Origin: an uncultured Hellea sp.
GTDB lineage: Bacteria > Pseudomonadota > Alphaproteobacteria > Caulobacterales > Maricaulaceae
Assembly (NCBI GenBank): GCA_938007935.1
Contig: CALLMD010000010.1
Coordinates: forward strand, 124,001-188,000
Direction: 5' to 3'
Length of the DNA: 64,000 bases
Shown: positions 26,298 to 35,999 of the stretch, piece by piece
Position numbering within the stretch: the first letter of the stretch is position 1
How the letters are laid out: each line of letters begins with the position of its first letter
Notes under the pieces: generated by a model
What the model saw: the letters and a program-made list of their open reading frames with translations, nothing else
Told to the model about the DNA's origin: nothing
The model's database searches: none
Translations under genes and position numbers: made by a program

Positions 26298-27023
26298 TTA
26301 GCGAATTCTCTCTGCATAGAGTAAATATTCGTGATTTCCCGATCCGCCTTTAATAGGCGAATCGCAAACGCCTTTAATATTCCAGCCCTGCTGTAAGACC
26401 CAGTCAGAAACGTCGTCCAAAGCCTTTTTCGCCAGCGCTTCTGACTTCACAAGACCACCTCGCCCAATACCGGTTTTACCCACTTCAAATTGAGGTTTAA
26501 CGAGGGTCACAAGCTGCGCATTTGGCGCGGCAAGGGAAAGCGGCACCTCCAGCACTTTCATCGCAGAAATAAAACTGGCATCGCAAACAATTAGTTCTGG
26601 AGGCTGAGAAAAATCATGCGGTTCTAAGCTTCGCGCATCCCGCGATTCCATTGAAATTATCTCAGGCATAGTTTGAAGTTTGGGGTGAAGCTGACTATGC
26701 CCCACATCCACGGCGTAAACTTTCAAGACGCCATGAGATATAAGAACGTCGGAAAATCCTCCTGTCGAAGCCCCGACATCTAAGCAAATTTTTCCTGCTG
26801 GATTTATATTAAATTCTGTCAAAGCATGGGCCAGTTTAACGCCGCCGCGCGAGACCCAAGGATGCGCTTGGCCTGCCTTGATAACAGCGCCGTCTAAGAT
26901 TTTATCTGATGGTTTTTTAAGAACCTTCCCATCAACTTGAACAAAGCCCGCTTTTATTGCGGCCTGTGCGCGTGCGCGCGATTCATAAAATCCATGAGCG
27001 ACTAGATAAAGGTCGGCTCTCAA
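26298..27023 (-). CDS. TlyA-family rRNA 2'-O-methyltransferase
   Basis: A 241-residue protein with an N-terminal S4 RNA-binding domain (MRADLYLVAHGFYESRARAQ to about 60). A FtsJ-like Rossmann methyltransferase follows, with CLDVGASTGGFSDVLI (motif I) and LVTLVKPQFEVGK carrying a catalytic Lys. TlyA enzymes methylate cytidine 2'-OH groups in rRNA. It uses a TTG start two bases after the dxs stop, the usual dxs-tlyA arrangement. Which rRNA is modified (16S only or 16S and 23S) cannot be judged here. Confidence 0.9.
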   Translation of the reverse strand: MRADLYLVAHGFYESRARAQAAIKAGFVQVDGKVLKKPSDKILDGAVIKAGQAHPWVSRGGVKLAHALTEFNINPAGKICLDVGASTGGFSDVLISHGVLKVYAVDVGHSQLHPKLQTMPEIISMESRDARSLEPHDFSQPPELIVCDASFISAMKVLEVPLSLAAPNAQLVTLVKPQFEVGKTGIGRGGLVKSEALAKKALDDVSDWVLQQGWNIKGVCDSPIKGGSGNHEYLLYAERIR

Positions 27024-27025
27024 AA

Positions 27026-28936
27026 TTACGCGCGGAAGGCTTGCTCTGACAATTCTTGGCCGAGCGCCTTAAAAACCGTTTCAACGATACTATCAGCATC
27101 TAGGCCAGCTTGCTTATACATATTTGCAGGCGTGTCTTGATCAATAAAGGTATCTGGCAAAGTCATCGTCCGGATTTTCAAACCCCGGTCCAAACGGCCC
27201 ATATCGGAAAGTGCATGTAAAACAAAAGCGCCAAAACCGCCAACAGAGCCTTCTTCGATTGTTATGAGAACTTGGTGATTATCAGCCAATTGCTTCACAA
27301 GATCATGATCTAGCGGCTTGGCAAAACGCGCATCAGCAACAGAAGCTGAAAGCCCAAGCGCTTCCAGCTGCTTCGCGGCCATCATAGCTTCGCCCAGACG
27401 TGTCCCATAAGACAGAAGCGCGACTTGCGAGCCTTCGCGAAGAATACGGCCTTTACCAATATCAAGGATTTCAGGGTTTTCTGGTATTTCAATCCCTGTT
27501 GCCTCACCGCGCGCATAGCGAAAGCCCATAGGACCTTCATCATAGGCGACTGAGGTCGCGACCATACGCGCGAGGTCGGCTTCGTCTGCGGCCGCCATCA
27601 AGACCATATTGGGCAGACAGCCCATAAAGGCGATGTCAAAAGCCCCAGCATGGGTCGGGCCATCCGCGCCAACAAGACCCGCCCTATCCATTGCAAAACG
27701 AACCGGCAGATTTTGAATACAAACATCATGCACAACTTGATCATAGCCGCGCTGTAAAAAGGTCGAATAAATCGCAGCAAAGGGCTTAAACCCATCAGCC
27801 GCAAGACCAGCCGCAAATGTCACAGCATGTTGCTCAGCTATACCCACATCGAACATACGGTCAGGGAAAGCTTCGCCGAAAATTTTCATACCCGTTCCGC
27901 CTGGCATGGCTGCGGTTATGCCGACAATCTTATCATCCGCCTGCGCTTGTTTAACAAGCTGCTGACCAAAGACTGAGGTATAGCTGGGCGCGTTTGGAAT
28001 GGATTTGCTTTGCTCACCCGTCACCACGTTAAACTTGGAAACACCGTGATATTTGTCAGCTGAATTTTCTGCGGGCGCGTAGCCTTTGCCTTTTTGCGTT
28101 ACAACATGAAGCAGTACAGGACCGTTCTTCATGTTTTTCACATTTTCCAACACAGGAATAAGCGCGTCCAAATCATGCCCATCAACAGGGCCAACATAAT
28201 AAAAGCCGAGCTCTTCAAACCAAGTTCCGCCCATGAACATACCGCGTGTATATTCTTCAGCTCGCTTAGCTGTATTTTTAATGGGGCGCGGGGCGTCCTT
28301 GACGACAGATTTTGCCGCGCCACGAAGCACTTGATAACCGCCCGAGCTCACAGTGCGGGCCAAGAGATGACTCATTGCGCCAACAGGCGGCGCAATCGAC
28401 ATATCATTATCATTAAGGATCACAATCTGACGCGAATCCGTTGCCCCAGCATTGTTCATCGCTTCATAGGCCATACCGGCTGTAATTGATCCATCACCAA
28501 TAACAGAAATAACATGACCATCTTTACCCGCAAGATCTCGTGCTGTCGCAAACCCCATACCCGCAGATATAGAGGTTGAGCTATGGGCCGCGCCAAATGG
28601 GTCATATTCTGACTCTGCCCGCTTGGTAAAACCTGAAAGCCCCCCGCCCTTACGGATCGTACGCATCCGGTCACGGCGGCCCGTCAAAACCTTATGCGGA
28701 TAGCATTGATGCCCGACATCCCAGATGAGCTTATCTTCGGGTGTATTAAAAACATGATGAATGGCAACGGTCAGCTCCACAACGCCGAGCCCAGCCCCTA
28801 AATGACCGCCTGTTACAGAAACCGCGTCAATAACTTCTGTGCGAACCTCATCCGCAAGCTGTTTAATTTGCTCACGAGAAAAGCCGCGTATATCCGCCGG
28901 GATATTGACTGTGTCTAACAAGGGCGTGCTTACCAT
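27026..28936 (-). CDS. dxs: 1-Deoxy-D-xylulose-5-phosphate synthase
   Basis: A 636-residue thiamin-diphosphate enzyme that condenses pyruvate and glyceraldehyde 3-phosphate, the first step of the MEP isoprenoid pathway. It has the expected order: N-terminal domain with GHLGAGLG, the ThDP motif [18 protein letters not shown], the central transketolase domain with [13 protein letters not shown], and the C-terminal domain. Length is normal. It is part of the isoprenoid block xseB-ispA-dxs-tlyA. Confidence 0.96.
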   Translation of the reverse strand: MVSTPLLDTVNIPADIRGFSREQIKQLADEVRTEVIDAVSVTGGHLGAGLGVVELTVAIHHVFNTPEDKLIWDVGHQCYPHKVLTGRRDRMRTIRKGGGLSGFTKRAESEYDPFGAAHSSTSISAGMGFATARDLAGKDGHVISVIGDGSITAGMAYEAMNNAGATDSRQIVILNDNDMSIAPPVGAMSHLLARTVSSGGYQVLRGAAKSVVKDAPRPIKNTAKRAEEYTRGMFMGGTWFEELGFYYVGPVDGHDLDALIPVLENVKNMKNGPVLLHVVTQKGKGYAPAENSADKYHGVSKFNVVTGEQSKSIPNAPSYTSVFGQQLVKQAQADDKIVGITAAMPGGTGMKIFGEAFPDRMFDVGIAEQHAVTFAAGLAADGFKPFAAIYSTFLQRGYDQVVHDVCIQNLPVRFAMDRAGLVGADGPTHAGAFDIAFMGCLPNMVLMAAADEADLARMVATSVAYDEGPMGFRYARGEATGIEIPENPEILDIGKGRILREGSQVALLSYGTRLGEAMMAAKQLEALGLSASVADARFAKPLDHDLVKQLADNHQVLITIEEGSVGGFGAFVLHALSDMGRLDRGLKIRTMTLPDTFIDQDTPANMYKQAGLDADSIVETVFKALGQELSEQAFRA

Positions 28937-28987
28937 GCGGTTTGTTCTCTTTTTCTATGCCCTCAAGGGCCGAAGCTAATACAGGCT

Positions 28988-29872
28988 CTAATGAGACCGG
29001 TGTAACACAAAATCAACTGTATCACAGAGAGTTTGTGCATGTTTTCCAAATGGCTCAAGGTGACCTTTTGCCCTATCGCCCAATTGCGCGGCCTTCTCTC
29101 TTGCTGCTTCAAGGCCCAAGATGGACACAAATGTGGCTTTCCCAAGGTTTTCATCCTTACCGACAGCTTTCCCAACGAGCTGGGCGTCACCTTCAACGTC
29201 TAAAATGTCATCCTTTATTTGAAAGGCGAGCCCCATATCGCGCGCATATTTTTCTAAGCTATGATGCTGATCTTCTGTTGCCCCAGCTAGGGTTGCGCCT
29301 GCGCTGACCGCATATTCAATAAGCGCGCCCGTCTTTAAGGCTTGGAGCTGCTTAATTAAGGCTTCGTCTCTATCCGTTTCTGAGACAGATATATCTATGA
29401 CCTGTCCCCCAATCATGCCGTGAACACCGCCCGCTTTGGCAAGGCCCGCAATAAGCGCCAAACGGAGATTGGCATCCTTATGCACGGCGTCCATCGCTAA
29501 AATTTCAAACGCATGTGTAAGTAAACCATCGCCCGCTAAGACCGCCATGGCCTCATCATAAGCCTTGTGAACTGTGGGTTTTCCGCGCCGCAAATCATCA
29601 TCATCCATGCAGGGTAAATCATCATGCACAAGCGAATAGACATGCAAGCATTCAAGCGCGGCAGCAGCGATATAAGTGCCTTCATTTTCATGGCCTAACA
29701 TCCGCGCCGTCTCTATCATCAAGAACGGGCGCAAACGTTTACCCCCGCCAAGAGCGGCATAACGCATGGCTTCCATTATTGTCATTTGATGCCCAGAAGG
29801 CTTTGGCAAATGGATGGATAACACGGTTTCCATTTGCTTAGCCACATCGGCAAGACGAGACTGAAAATCCAT
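28988..29872 (-). CDS. ispA: Polyprenyl (farnesyl) diphosphate synthase
   Basis: A 294-residue all-helical prenyltransferase making farnesyl diphosphate from IPP and DMAPP. The first Asp-rich motif is DDLPCMDDDDLRRG and the second is DDILD within FQIKDDILDVEG. GGKRLRP binds IPP. The ATG at 29872 lies seven bases after the xseB stop; a longer reading would run back into xseB. The pair xseB-ispA is standard in proteobacteria. Confidence 0.94.
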   Translation of the reverse strand: MDFQSRLADVAKQMETVLSIHLPKPSGHQMTIMEAMRYAALGGGKRLRPFLMIETARMLGHENEGTYIAAAALECLHVYSLVHDDLPCMDDDDLRRGKPTVHKAYDEAMAVLAGDGLLTHAFEILAMDAVHKDANLRLALIAGLAKAGGVHGMIGGQVIDISVSETDRDEALIKQLQALKTGALIEYAVSAGATLAGATEDQHHSLEKYARDMGLAFQIKDDILDVEGDAQLVGKAVGKDENLGKATFVSILGLEAAREKAAQLGDRAKGHLEPFGKHAQTLCDTVDFVLHRSH

Positions 29873-29879
29873 GCTAGGT

Positions 29880-30119
29880 TTATTCAGCGTCAAAGGCTTG
29901 GGTCCCCGCATTGCCTTTACTATCGAGAACGATTTTTTCGACCTTGAGCTGGGCATCTTTGAGCTTACCTTCGCAATGTGCTTTCAGCCTCGCGCCGCGT
30001 TGATATATTGTGATGCTCTCTTCAAGCGGCGCATCACCGCGTTCTAATTTATCAACTATACTTTCAAGTTCACGCAAAGCGTCTTCGAAGTTCATATCCT
30101 TAATTGCGGCCTCAGCCAT
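29880..30119 (-). CDS. xseB: Exodeoxyribonuclease VII small subunit
   Basis: A 79-residue helical protein with the family core FEDALRELESIVDKLERGDAP followed by LEESITIYQRGARLKAHCE. It assembles with XseA to degrade single-stranded DNA. The large subunit is not in the window. First gene of the isoprenoid block. Confidence 0.95.
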   Translation of the reverse strand: MAEAAIKDMNFEDALRELESIVDKLERGDAPLEESITIYQRGARLKAHCEGKLKDAQLKVEKIVLDSKGNAGTQAFDAE

Positions 30120-30134
30120 ATTTATCTCCGTTAC

Positions 30135-30722
30135 TTACTTTGCTCTGTAATTAGATGGCCGTTCAAAACGGCGGTGGCTCCAATGCAGGTCTCCATTTTG
30201 GGACTTACATTTCCAGCCACGCTTCATCAATGATCCTTTAAGCATCCTGTTAAACCATCCATGGCCAGAAACATAAATGATTTTTCCATCTTTTGCATGC
30301 CCAGCCAAAACATCACACATGGCATTAGCGCGGGCGCGGGCTTCGCCGTGGGACTCCATACCGTCAGGCCAGCCCCAATACCACACGATACGTGACCATG
30401 TACCCCAACTTTTAGGCCTAATTTTCAAGGGCCCTAAATGCGGTGACGGAAGCGCGGCCTCAATTAGTTCATCATAAATAAAATCAGGCTTGCGGCCCGC
30501 AGCAAGTTCAGCGGATTCAACGGCGCGGCGAAGCGAGCTGGAAATCACGACATCTGCTTTATTGACCCAATTCTGCAACCGTTTTGGAATTTTCTGCTCC
30601 GCCTGTAATCCGCCCTTATCATATTCTTTCCACCACTCGCGATATTCTCGCCAGTTCAGTTTCACCTTACGCGAGAGCGCAGGCTTGCCATGACGGGCGA
30701 TTATGATGGTATCTATGCTCAT
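30135..30722 (-). CDS. Histidine phosphatase family protein
   Basis: A 195-residue protein of the phosphoglycerate-mutase-like superfamily. IIARHGKPA holds the phosphorylated His with its Arg (RHG, residue 10-12), SSSLRRAVESAE the second Arg, and VSGHGWFNR the second His. The middle region is Trp-rich (WGTWSRIVWYWGWPDG), which is unusual. The natural substrate is unknown. It ends 15 bases before xseB on the same strand. Confidence 0.85.
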   Translation of the reverse strand: MSIDTIIIARHGKPALSRKVKLNWREYREWWKEYDKGGLQAEQKIPKRLQNWVNKADVVISSSLRRAVESAELAAGRKPDFIYDELIEAALPSPHLGPLKIRPKSWGTWSRIVWYWGWPDGMESHGEARARANAMCDVLAGHAKDGKIIYVSGHGWFNRMLKGSLMKRGWKCKSQNGDLHWSHRRFERPSNYRAK

Positions 30723-30814
30723 GCAGCCGCGCTTTTGCCCTCAAATGATAAGCCCTGTCTATAGCCTTTCTTCTATAGCCTTTCTTTTCAATTTTGAGGC
30801 CCTATATTTTATTT

Positions 30815-31189
30815 ATGAGAGATTTTCCTTTTGAACGCAGCCAAACCTTGCATCCTGCAGGAACTGTTTTAAGCATAACCGTTTACGGGGTCATAAAACA
30901 TTACGGTATTGCTACAGGCTATGGAACAGTTATTCACGCTTCGCGCCGTTTTGGCCGTGTGGCCGAAACAGATTTCAACACCTTTTGCGACGGAAGGCGC
31001 GCAGCAATCATCCCTTATGCCGCGCCAATCACAGGCAGTGAAATCGTGGCACGCGCCCGCTCCAAATGCGGACAGCGCTATAATGTGCTCGTCAATAACT
31101 GCGAGCACTTTATGACATGGGTCATCGAAGGCAAAGGCCGCAGCGCGCAGCTTGGTCCCGCTGATGCGAGGCGGCTCTCTAAAGATTAG
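30815..31189 (+). CDS. LRAT-domain (NC domain) protein
   Basis: A 124-residue protein of the lecithin-retinol-acyltransferase-like NlpC/P60 fold. HYGIATGYG carries the His, and NNCEHFMTW carries the nucleophile Cys in the NCEHF motif. Family members transfer or cleave acyl groups on lipids. There is no signal peptide. A TTG 21 bases upstream is an alternative start. The last codons overlap the lepB stop on the opposite strand by four bases. Confidence 0.8.
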   Translation: MRDFPFERSQTLHPAGTVLSITVYGVIKHYGIATGYGTVIHASRRFGRVAETDFNTFCDGRRAAIIPYAAPITGSEIVARARSKCGQRYNVLVNNCEHFMTWVIEGKGRSAQLGPADARRLSKD

Positions 31190-31956
31190 AGCCTTAACAT
31201 AATTCGGCGCTTTGGCGGGCAACGTAAGCCTTCTTCTTTGGCGCAGCGTTTAAAGGAAAACATCATAAATTCCGCGCGGCCGATTAAATGGGTGAACGGG
31301 ACAAAGCCTGGCCCTAATGTTGCGCGGCTATCTGTAGAATTATCACGGTTATCGCCCATGAAGAATACGGTCTGAGGTGGGATTATAAATGTCTCGGTAT
31401 CATCTAAATTACCTGCATCTGTCTGCTCGTAAATTTCGTGGCTTTCTTTTTCGCCGGGCCATTGCTCTCGGTAAACATCAACGCCGATTTTGCGGCCACG
31501 ATGTTCGCGGTAAAGGTAATTATCAATCGGCTCACGTTCAATAATAACATCATTAATATAAAGGCGGCCACGATGCACCTTGACCTTATCACCCGGCAGG
31601 CCAGCCACACGCTTAATCATAACTAAATCATTTTTCGGATTTCTAAAAACAGCAACATCACCGCGCTCTGGGACCTTAGAGAAAATCTTCCCCTCTTTTA
31701 GAAAAGGCAGTTTATGCAGCCCAAATGGCGCAGAATGGCGCGAAAACCCATAAGCATATTTAGATACATAAAGATGATCTCCGACCTCTAAGGTCGGGAG
31801 CATAGACTCGGAGGGTATTTTATAATGCCCCCAAATAAAGGTCAGAAAAACAAGCATAACACTGGCGAGGCCTGTAAAAAATTTGACCTCAGACCAGATA
31901 CGTTGCCCAAGGCTGGGCTTTTCTGTTTCGTCTTTATCTGCTTTGTTTTTCGTCAT
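31186..31956 (-). CDS. lepB: Signal peptidase I
   Basis: A 256-residue inner-membrane serine protease that removes signal peptides. One transmembrane helix (about 25-45) precedes PSESMLPTL with the nucleophile Ser and the box MIKRVAGLPGDKV with the general-base Lys. GDNRDNSTDSR is the conserved box E. The ATG at 31956 is preferred because the longer frame (to 32031) overlaps the divergent YceI gene. There is no ribonuclease III gene adjacent, unlike many alphaproteobacteria. Confidence 0.94.
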   Translation of the reverse strand: MTKNKADKDETEKPSLGQRIWSEVKFFTGLASVMLVFLTFIWGHYKIPSESMLPTLEVGDHLYVSKYAYGFSRHSAPFGLHKLPFLKEGKIFSKVPERGDVAVFRNPKNDLVMIKRVAGLPGDKVKVHRGRLYINDVIIEREPIDNYLYREHRGRKIGVDVYREQWPGEKESHEIYEQTDAGNLDDTETFIIPPQTVFFMGDNRDNSTDSRATLGPGFVPFTHLIGRAEFMMFSFKRCAKEEGLRCPPKRRIMLRL

Positions 31957-32030
31957 AAGGGGCCAATGCCGCGATATGCAATCTTTATCAAGCCTTTCAT
32001 TCTGTAAATTTGGACAGTATTGAATACCCA

Positions 32031-32630
32031 ATGAAACATTTAATTGTAACTCTTTGCTTATTTATAGCGGCCTGCGCAACGCCGCCGGTAAAAGTCGCGA
32101 GCAAAGCGCCTACAGGCAATTATAAACTCGACCCCACACATGCGAGCGTGACATGGTCTCTCTCTCATGCCGGGCTTTCAAATTATACGGCGCGCTTTAA
32201 TGATATTTCAGGCGTGCTTAATTTTGATTCAAACGCGCCAGAAAATAGCGCGGTCAACATCCGCATAGACCCAAATTCCGTGAGCACGGGCCTGAGTAAA
32301 TTCGATGAAGAGTTGGCGAGTAGTAGTAAGTATTTTGATGCTGGCGCCTATCCCGATATTCGCTTTGCTTCGACAGCAATCAATATAACGGGTGAAAGCT
32401 CAGGCCAAATCACAGGAGACCTTACATTAAAAGGCGTGACCAAACCTGTGACCCTTGACGTTATTTTCAATGGGGCTGGGAAATCATTTGGAAATCCGGG
32501 TGAAACTTTAGGCTTTTCAGCGACAGGTAAATTTAAGCGCTCGGATTTTAATATGAGTCACCTCGTCGCATTCGGTATAGGTGATGAGGTCACGCTGCGC
32601 ATTGAAACAGAATTTAACGAAGCCAATTAA
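32031..32630 (+). CDS. YceI-family lipoprotein
   Basis: A 199-residue protein with a lipobox (FIAAC, Cys17) and a YceI lipocalin-like barrel starting near GNYKLDPTHASVTWSLSH. The motifs GDLTLKGVTKPVTLDV and SATGKFKRSDFNM are diagnostic. YceI proteins bind long isoprenoid or lipid chains. It overlaps tsaC by one base (TAATG). Confidence 0.92.
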   Translation: MKHLIVTLCLFIAACATPPVKVASKAPTGNYKLDPTHASVTWSLSHAGLSNYTARFNDISGVLNFDSNAPENSAVNIRIDPNSVSTGLSKFDEELASSSKYFDAGAYPDIRFASTAINITGESSGQITGDLTLKGVTKPVTLDVIFNGAGKSFGNPGETLGFSATGKFKRSDFNMSHLVAFGIGDEVTLRIETEFNEAN

Positions 32631-33259
32631 TGCCAGCCCACTCTAATACGCAATCAATCGCAGAAACACTGGAGGCTTTAGCCCTTGGCGGATTAGCTAT
32701 CCTGCCCACTGAAACGGTTTATGGCTTGGCGGCACCCGCAGATAATAAAGCCTCAATTGACCGCATTTATACATTAAAGGGGCGTGAATTTGACAAACCC
32801 TTGGCTCTTTGTGTTGAAAATATCAAGATGGCGGAATCTTATGGATTTATGCGCGGTCTGGCCGCTGAGCTTGCCCAAGAATTTTGGCCCGGCCCGCTTT
32901 CCTTGATTGTAAAAGCTAAAGGCTCCAAACTCGATGATAGGCTTTATGGAAGAAATAATAACGGACGAAAAACAATATCGCTCAGATGCCCAGAGGCTGA
33001 TTGGCTAAAATCTTTAGGCGGCATGCCGCTTGCGTTAACAAGCGCCAACCCTTCTGGCCAAGACGCGCCCACAAATGTAGAGCAAGCAAGCGCCTATATT
33101 GGTGATGGCGTGGACGCTATTCTTTCTGGCCCGCCTTGCGCCGTGGGGGTCTCGTCAACCATTTTTGCCATTGATGGACGTGAGGCAACAATTTTGCGGC
33201 AAGGCAGCTTAACGCCCGAAGATTTTATGGCCTTCAACATCCAAGGACAAGATTGGTGA
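32630..33259 (+). CDS. tsaC: L-threonylcarbamoyladenylate synthase
   Basis: A 209-residue YrdC/Sua5 enzyme that makes threonylcarbamoyl-AMP for the t6A37 tRNA modification. LPTETVYGLAA and the later KGREFDKPLALCV, EFWPGPLSLIVKA and LTSANPSG match the family. It is the short form without the Sua5 C-terminal domain. It overlaps the next gene by four bases (GTGA). Confidence 0.93.
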   Translation: MPAHSNTQSIAETLEALALGGLAILPTETVYGLAAPADNKASIDRIYTLKGREFDKPLALCVENIKMAESYGFMRGLAAELAQEFWPGPLSLIVKAKGSKLDDRLYGRNNNGRKTISLRCPEADWLKSLGGMPLALTSANPSGQDAPTNVEQASAYIGDGVDAILSGPPCAVGVSSTIFAIDGREATILRQGSLTPEDFMAFNIQGQDW

Positions 33260-34644
33260 GCGCTTCAATAGGTAAATTAACGCGCGCGCTACCCGCGCAG
33301 AGCTGGACACAAGACACAGATATTATCGCGCCGCAGCTCACAGAGTGGCGAGATAAATATCAGGGCCACACCCCCTTAATGCTAACCCCGCGCTCAACCA
33401 CAGAAGTCTCAAAAGCCGTCAAAATTTGCGCCGCGCATAATATAAAAATTGTGCCACAAGGCGGAAATACGGGATTGGTCGGCGGCCAAACCCCTATGGG
33501 TGAGGTTTTATTATCAACGCGTAAGCTCACCAAAATTCGAGATGTAAATACGGTCAATAACGCCATGATTGTTGAAGCAGGCGCGAGCCTGCAATCCATT
33601 CATGATGCCGCAGATAAAGCCGGCCGCAAATTTCCGCTTTTTCTGGCTTCTCAAGGCTCCTGTACAATAGGGGGAAACCTCTCGACCAATGCGGGCGGTA
33701 ATCATGTTTTAAAATATGGTACCACCAAAGATCTGGTTTTTGGCGTCGAAGCTATTTTGCCCAATGGCGATATTTATAACGGGCTTACCAGCTTGCGTAA
33801 GGATAATACCGGTTATGATCTCTCGCGCTTATTTCTTGGCGCAGAAGGGACATTAGGCATCATTACCGCAGCGAGCCTCAAACTTTACCCGAAAGCCGGG
33901 CATATCCAGCGCGTCATTATCGGCGTTGAAACTCCAGCAAAGGCAATGGAGCTTTTGGACCATTGCCGCTCTGGAGACGCCCTTAGCATGTTTGAGGTTA
34001 TTCCGCGGATTGGCCTGAGCGCAGTCGTGGAGAATATTGCGGGTCAACGCGACCCTTTTAGTGCGTTACACCCTTGGTATGTGCTCATTGACTGGGATGT
34101 TGAAAGCGAAAGTCAGGGCCTCACTTTGGCGGAGAAAAAGCTTAGCACAGCTTTCGAACGAGAACTCATCCGCGATGCGGTGATTGCGCAAAATGAAACG
34201 CAAGCCGCGCAAATATTATCACTACGCGAGAATATGTCAGCTGGGCAGAAATTCCTAGGCGGCTCCATCAAATTTGATATCACTGTCCCGCTTCAAACCA
34301 TTCCTGATTTTTTCAAGCGTGCTGATAAAAAAATGCAGAGGCTTATCCCCGAATGTCGCCCCGTCGGGTTTGGGCATTTTGGCGATGGCAATATCCACTA
34401 TAATATCGCGCAACCTCTTGGGATGGACAAAGAAATATTCCTTGAACGCTGGCAAGAAGTCTCAGAATCCGTCTTTGATATTGTGGGTGAATTTGGCGGC
34501 TCGATCTCAGCTGAACATGGGATTGGCATCATGAAAAAAAGTGATCTCGCCCGCCGCGCAGACCCTGTTAAACTTAGCCTTATGAAATCCATTAAAGCGG
34601 CGCTTGATCCGCAAAATATTATGAACCCGCGCGTTATGCTTTAA
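33256..34644 (+). CDS. FAD-binding oxidoreductase, D-2-hydroxyglutarate dehydrogenase-like
   Basis: A 462-residue flavoprotein. The N-terminal FAD_binding_4 domain includes PQGGNTGLVGGQTP (pyrophosphate loop), and GGNLSTNAGGNHVLKYGT is a second FAD contact. The C-terminal FAD-oxidase domain has GHFGDGNIHYN (metal-binding His) and SAEHGIG. These motifs are those of D-2-hydroxyacid/D-2-hydroxyglutarate dehydrogenases. The GTG start overlaps the tsaC stop. Confidence 0.88.
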   Translation: MSASIGKLTRALPAQSWTQDTDIIAPQLTEWRDKYQGHTPLMLTPRSTTEVSKAVKICAAHNIKIVPQGGNTGLVGGQTPMGEVLLSTRKLTKIRDVNTVNNAMIVEAGASLQSIHDAADKAGRKFPLFLASQGSCTIGGNLSTNAGGNHVLKYGTTKDLVFGVEAILPNGDIYNGLTSLRKDNTGYDLSRLFLGAEGTLGIITAASLKLYPKAGHIQRVIIGVETPAKAMELLDHCRSGDALSMFEVIPRIGLSAVVENIAGQRDPFSALHPWYVLIDWDVESESQGLTLAEKKLSTAFERELIRDAVIAQNETQAAQILSLRENMSAGQKFLGGSIKFDITVPLQTIPDFFKRADKKMQRLIPECRPVGFGHFGDGNIHYNIAQPLGMDKEIFLERWQEVSESVFDIVGEFGGSISAEHGIGIMKKSDLARRADPVKLSLMKSIKAALDPQNIMNPRVML

Positions 34645-34683
34645 CCCTTAAATTATTCAGAAAATTTATCAGACATCTGGCGC

Positions 34684-34712
34684 TTGACGCCTTTACGCGC
34701 CTCCCCTATATC
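34684..34712 (+). promoter_or_regulatory. Sigma-70-type promoter of rpmE
   Basis: TTGACG and TATATC are separated by exactly 17 bases, about 60 bases before the rpmE ATG. AAGGAG lies six bases before that ATG. Confidence 0.75.
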
Positions 34713-34772
34713 GCGCTACCGAGCGGGGGACCGTTTAAAGCAATCCCGTGATCAAAGGCTAAGGAGCCAAAC

Positions 34773-34994
34773 ATGAAAAAAGACACACACCCAGATTATC
34801 ACATGATAACTGTTCAGATGGTTGACGGGTCAACTTACCAGACACGTTCAACTTATGGCAAAGAAGGCGACACACTCGTTCTTGATATTGACAGCAAAAC
34901 GCATCCAGCTTGGACTGGCGGAGATGCGAAACTTATGGACCGCGGCGGACGCGTGTCACGCTTCAAAGACAAATTTGCTGGCTTTGGCGTTTAA
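34773..34994 (+). CDS. rpmE: 50S ribosomal protein L31
   Basis: A 73-residue protein with the L31 opening [16 protein letters not shown] and the SKTHPAWTG motif. No CxxC zinc-ribbon cysteines are present, so this is the zinc-independent form. Own promoter and terminator, hence a single-gene unit. Confidence 0.96.
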   Translation: MKKDTHPDYHMITVQMVDGSTYQTRSTYGKEGDTLVLDIDSKTHPAWTGGDAKLMDRGGRVSRFKDKFAGFGV

Positions 34995-35029
34995 TATAAG
35001 TTTTTACGAGAACAAATATTCGAAATACA

Positions 35030-35055
35030 AAAGGCCCTTTAAAGGGCCTTTTTTT
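35030..35055 (+). terminator. rpmE terminator
   Basis: A perfect 11-base stem, AAAGGCCCTTT with AAAGGGCCTTT, no spacer, running into seven T residues. Confidence 0.9.
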
Positions 35056-35075
35056 ATTGGAAAGTAGCCCGCCCG

Positions 35076-35645
35076 CTAGCCGTTAACGACTCGGCCAAAT
35101 GCTGCCTCTAATCGGCTAATCTGATCTGCCACAGTATTTCCTGATTGCGCCGCAATCGAGCCATATAAAGATCGGTCCAAGCGCGCTATACGTTCATAAA
35201 GTTGCTCAGACCGCGCTAAAAGATCAAGCAGCCGTGCTGGAAGCGCATATGAGTCTTTGGCAAGCGCCGAAAAACTTAAAGTCTCATCAGATTTCACTTC
35301 CGGAACCAAGCGATATTTTTCCTGACGCGCTTCAGATGACTGCATCTCGCCTTCTTTTAGGGCCCGCTGTACAAGTAGCCAGCTTGCGACCTGCATTAAA
35401 CGTGTTGTGAGCCGCATAGATTGGCTAGCATAAGTTAAAGCATCATTTCTCGAAAGTTTCTTACTGTCTTGACGCCCTGGCCCATCAAGATAGGCGGCCG
35501 TCTCTTCGACCATATCCATACCTTCACGAAATGTTTTTCCAAAAAGCTCGGAGCGTGTAAATTCCAATAGCCGTTCTTCGGCTTGCGGTGTCAAAGTGTC
35601 TAGTCTCTTAGCGGTTTCGGCGTCTGTATTATATGTTGCGCTCAT
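35076..35645 (-). CDS. rcdA: RcdA/DUF1465 family protein
   Basis: A 189-residue helical protein matching RcdA, the adaptor that with CpdR and PopA brings the cell-cycle regulator CtrA to ClpXP. The conserved core GMDMVEETAAYLDGPGR and SQSMRLTTRLMQVASWLL is plain. The C-terminal tail, a client-binding part in Caulobacter, is present (LYGSIAAQSG to the end). Presence of this gene is one of the better taxonomic clues in the window. Confidence 0.92.
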   Translation of the reverse strand: MSATYNTDAETAKRLDTLTPQAEERLLEFTRSELFGKTFREGMDMVEETAAYLDGPGRQDSKKLSRNDALTYASQSMRLTTRLMQVASWLLVQRALKEGEMQSSEARQEKYRLVPEVKSDETLSFSALAKDSYALPARLLDLLARSEQLYERIARLDRSLYGSIAAQSGNTVADQISRLEAAFGRVVNG

Positions 35646-35746
35646 TATGTCTTTCCCGGTTTAAGATGACCCACCATCACCCGTGTTGTACAATTGCTGT
35701 TAATGTTTGCAAGCCTTACGCCAGCCTCTTATTGATTTTAGCAATC

Positions 35747-35935
35747 TTACTTTTTGGGTGAAAATAGTTGATCTGCGGCTGATAAATCACGCTTTTTCTT
35801 CTCTAATTCTACCTCTATGCGGCCAATCTCACCATGAAGTCGCTCAATACGCGATTCAAGCTCAGCCACGGAGATACCATATAAATCACCACCGAGTTCG
35901 AATTTTGTTTCGCTTTGGCGCACATCATCACTCAT
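35747..35935 (-). CDS. DUF1192 family protein
   Basis: A 62-residue alphaproteobacterial protein: ELGGDLYGISVAELESRIER, then a short coiled coil ending in DQLFSPKK. AAGGAG lies before the ATG at 35935, which is chosen over a longer frame. It is oriented toward rcdA with a 101-base gap. Function unknown. Confidence 0.88.
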   Translation of the reverse strand: MSDDVRQSETKFELGGDLYGISVAELESRIERLHGEIGRIEVELEKKKRDLSAADQLFSPKK

Positions 35936-35964
35936 TATCACTCTCCTTCGGCACATTAAGATGC

Positions 35965-35993
35965 TTGCAAATTTGAATTATCCGCCCTATATC
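35965..35993 (+). promoter_or_regulatory. Sigma-70-type promoter of the trcR leader or short RNA
   Basis: TTGCAA, 17 bases, TATATC. The predicted transcript start is about 36000, about 100 bases before the trcR ATG. Confidence 0.6.
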
Positions 35994-35999
35994 ACAGAC

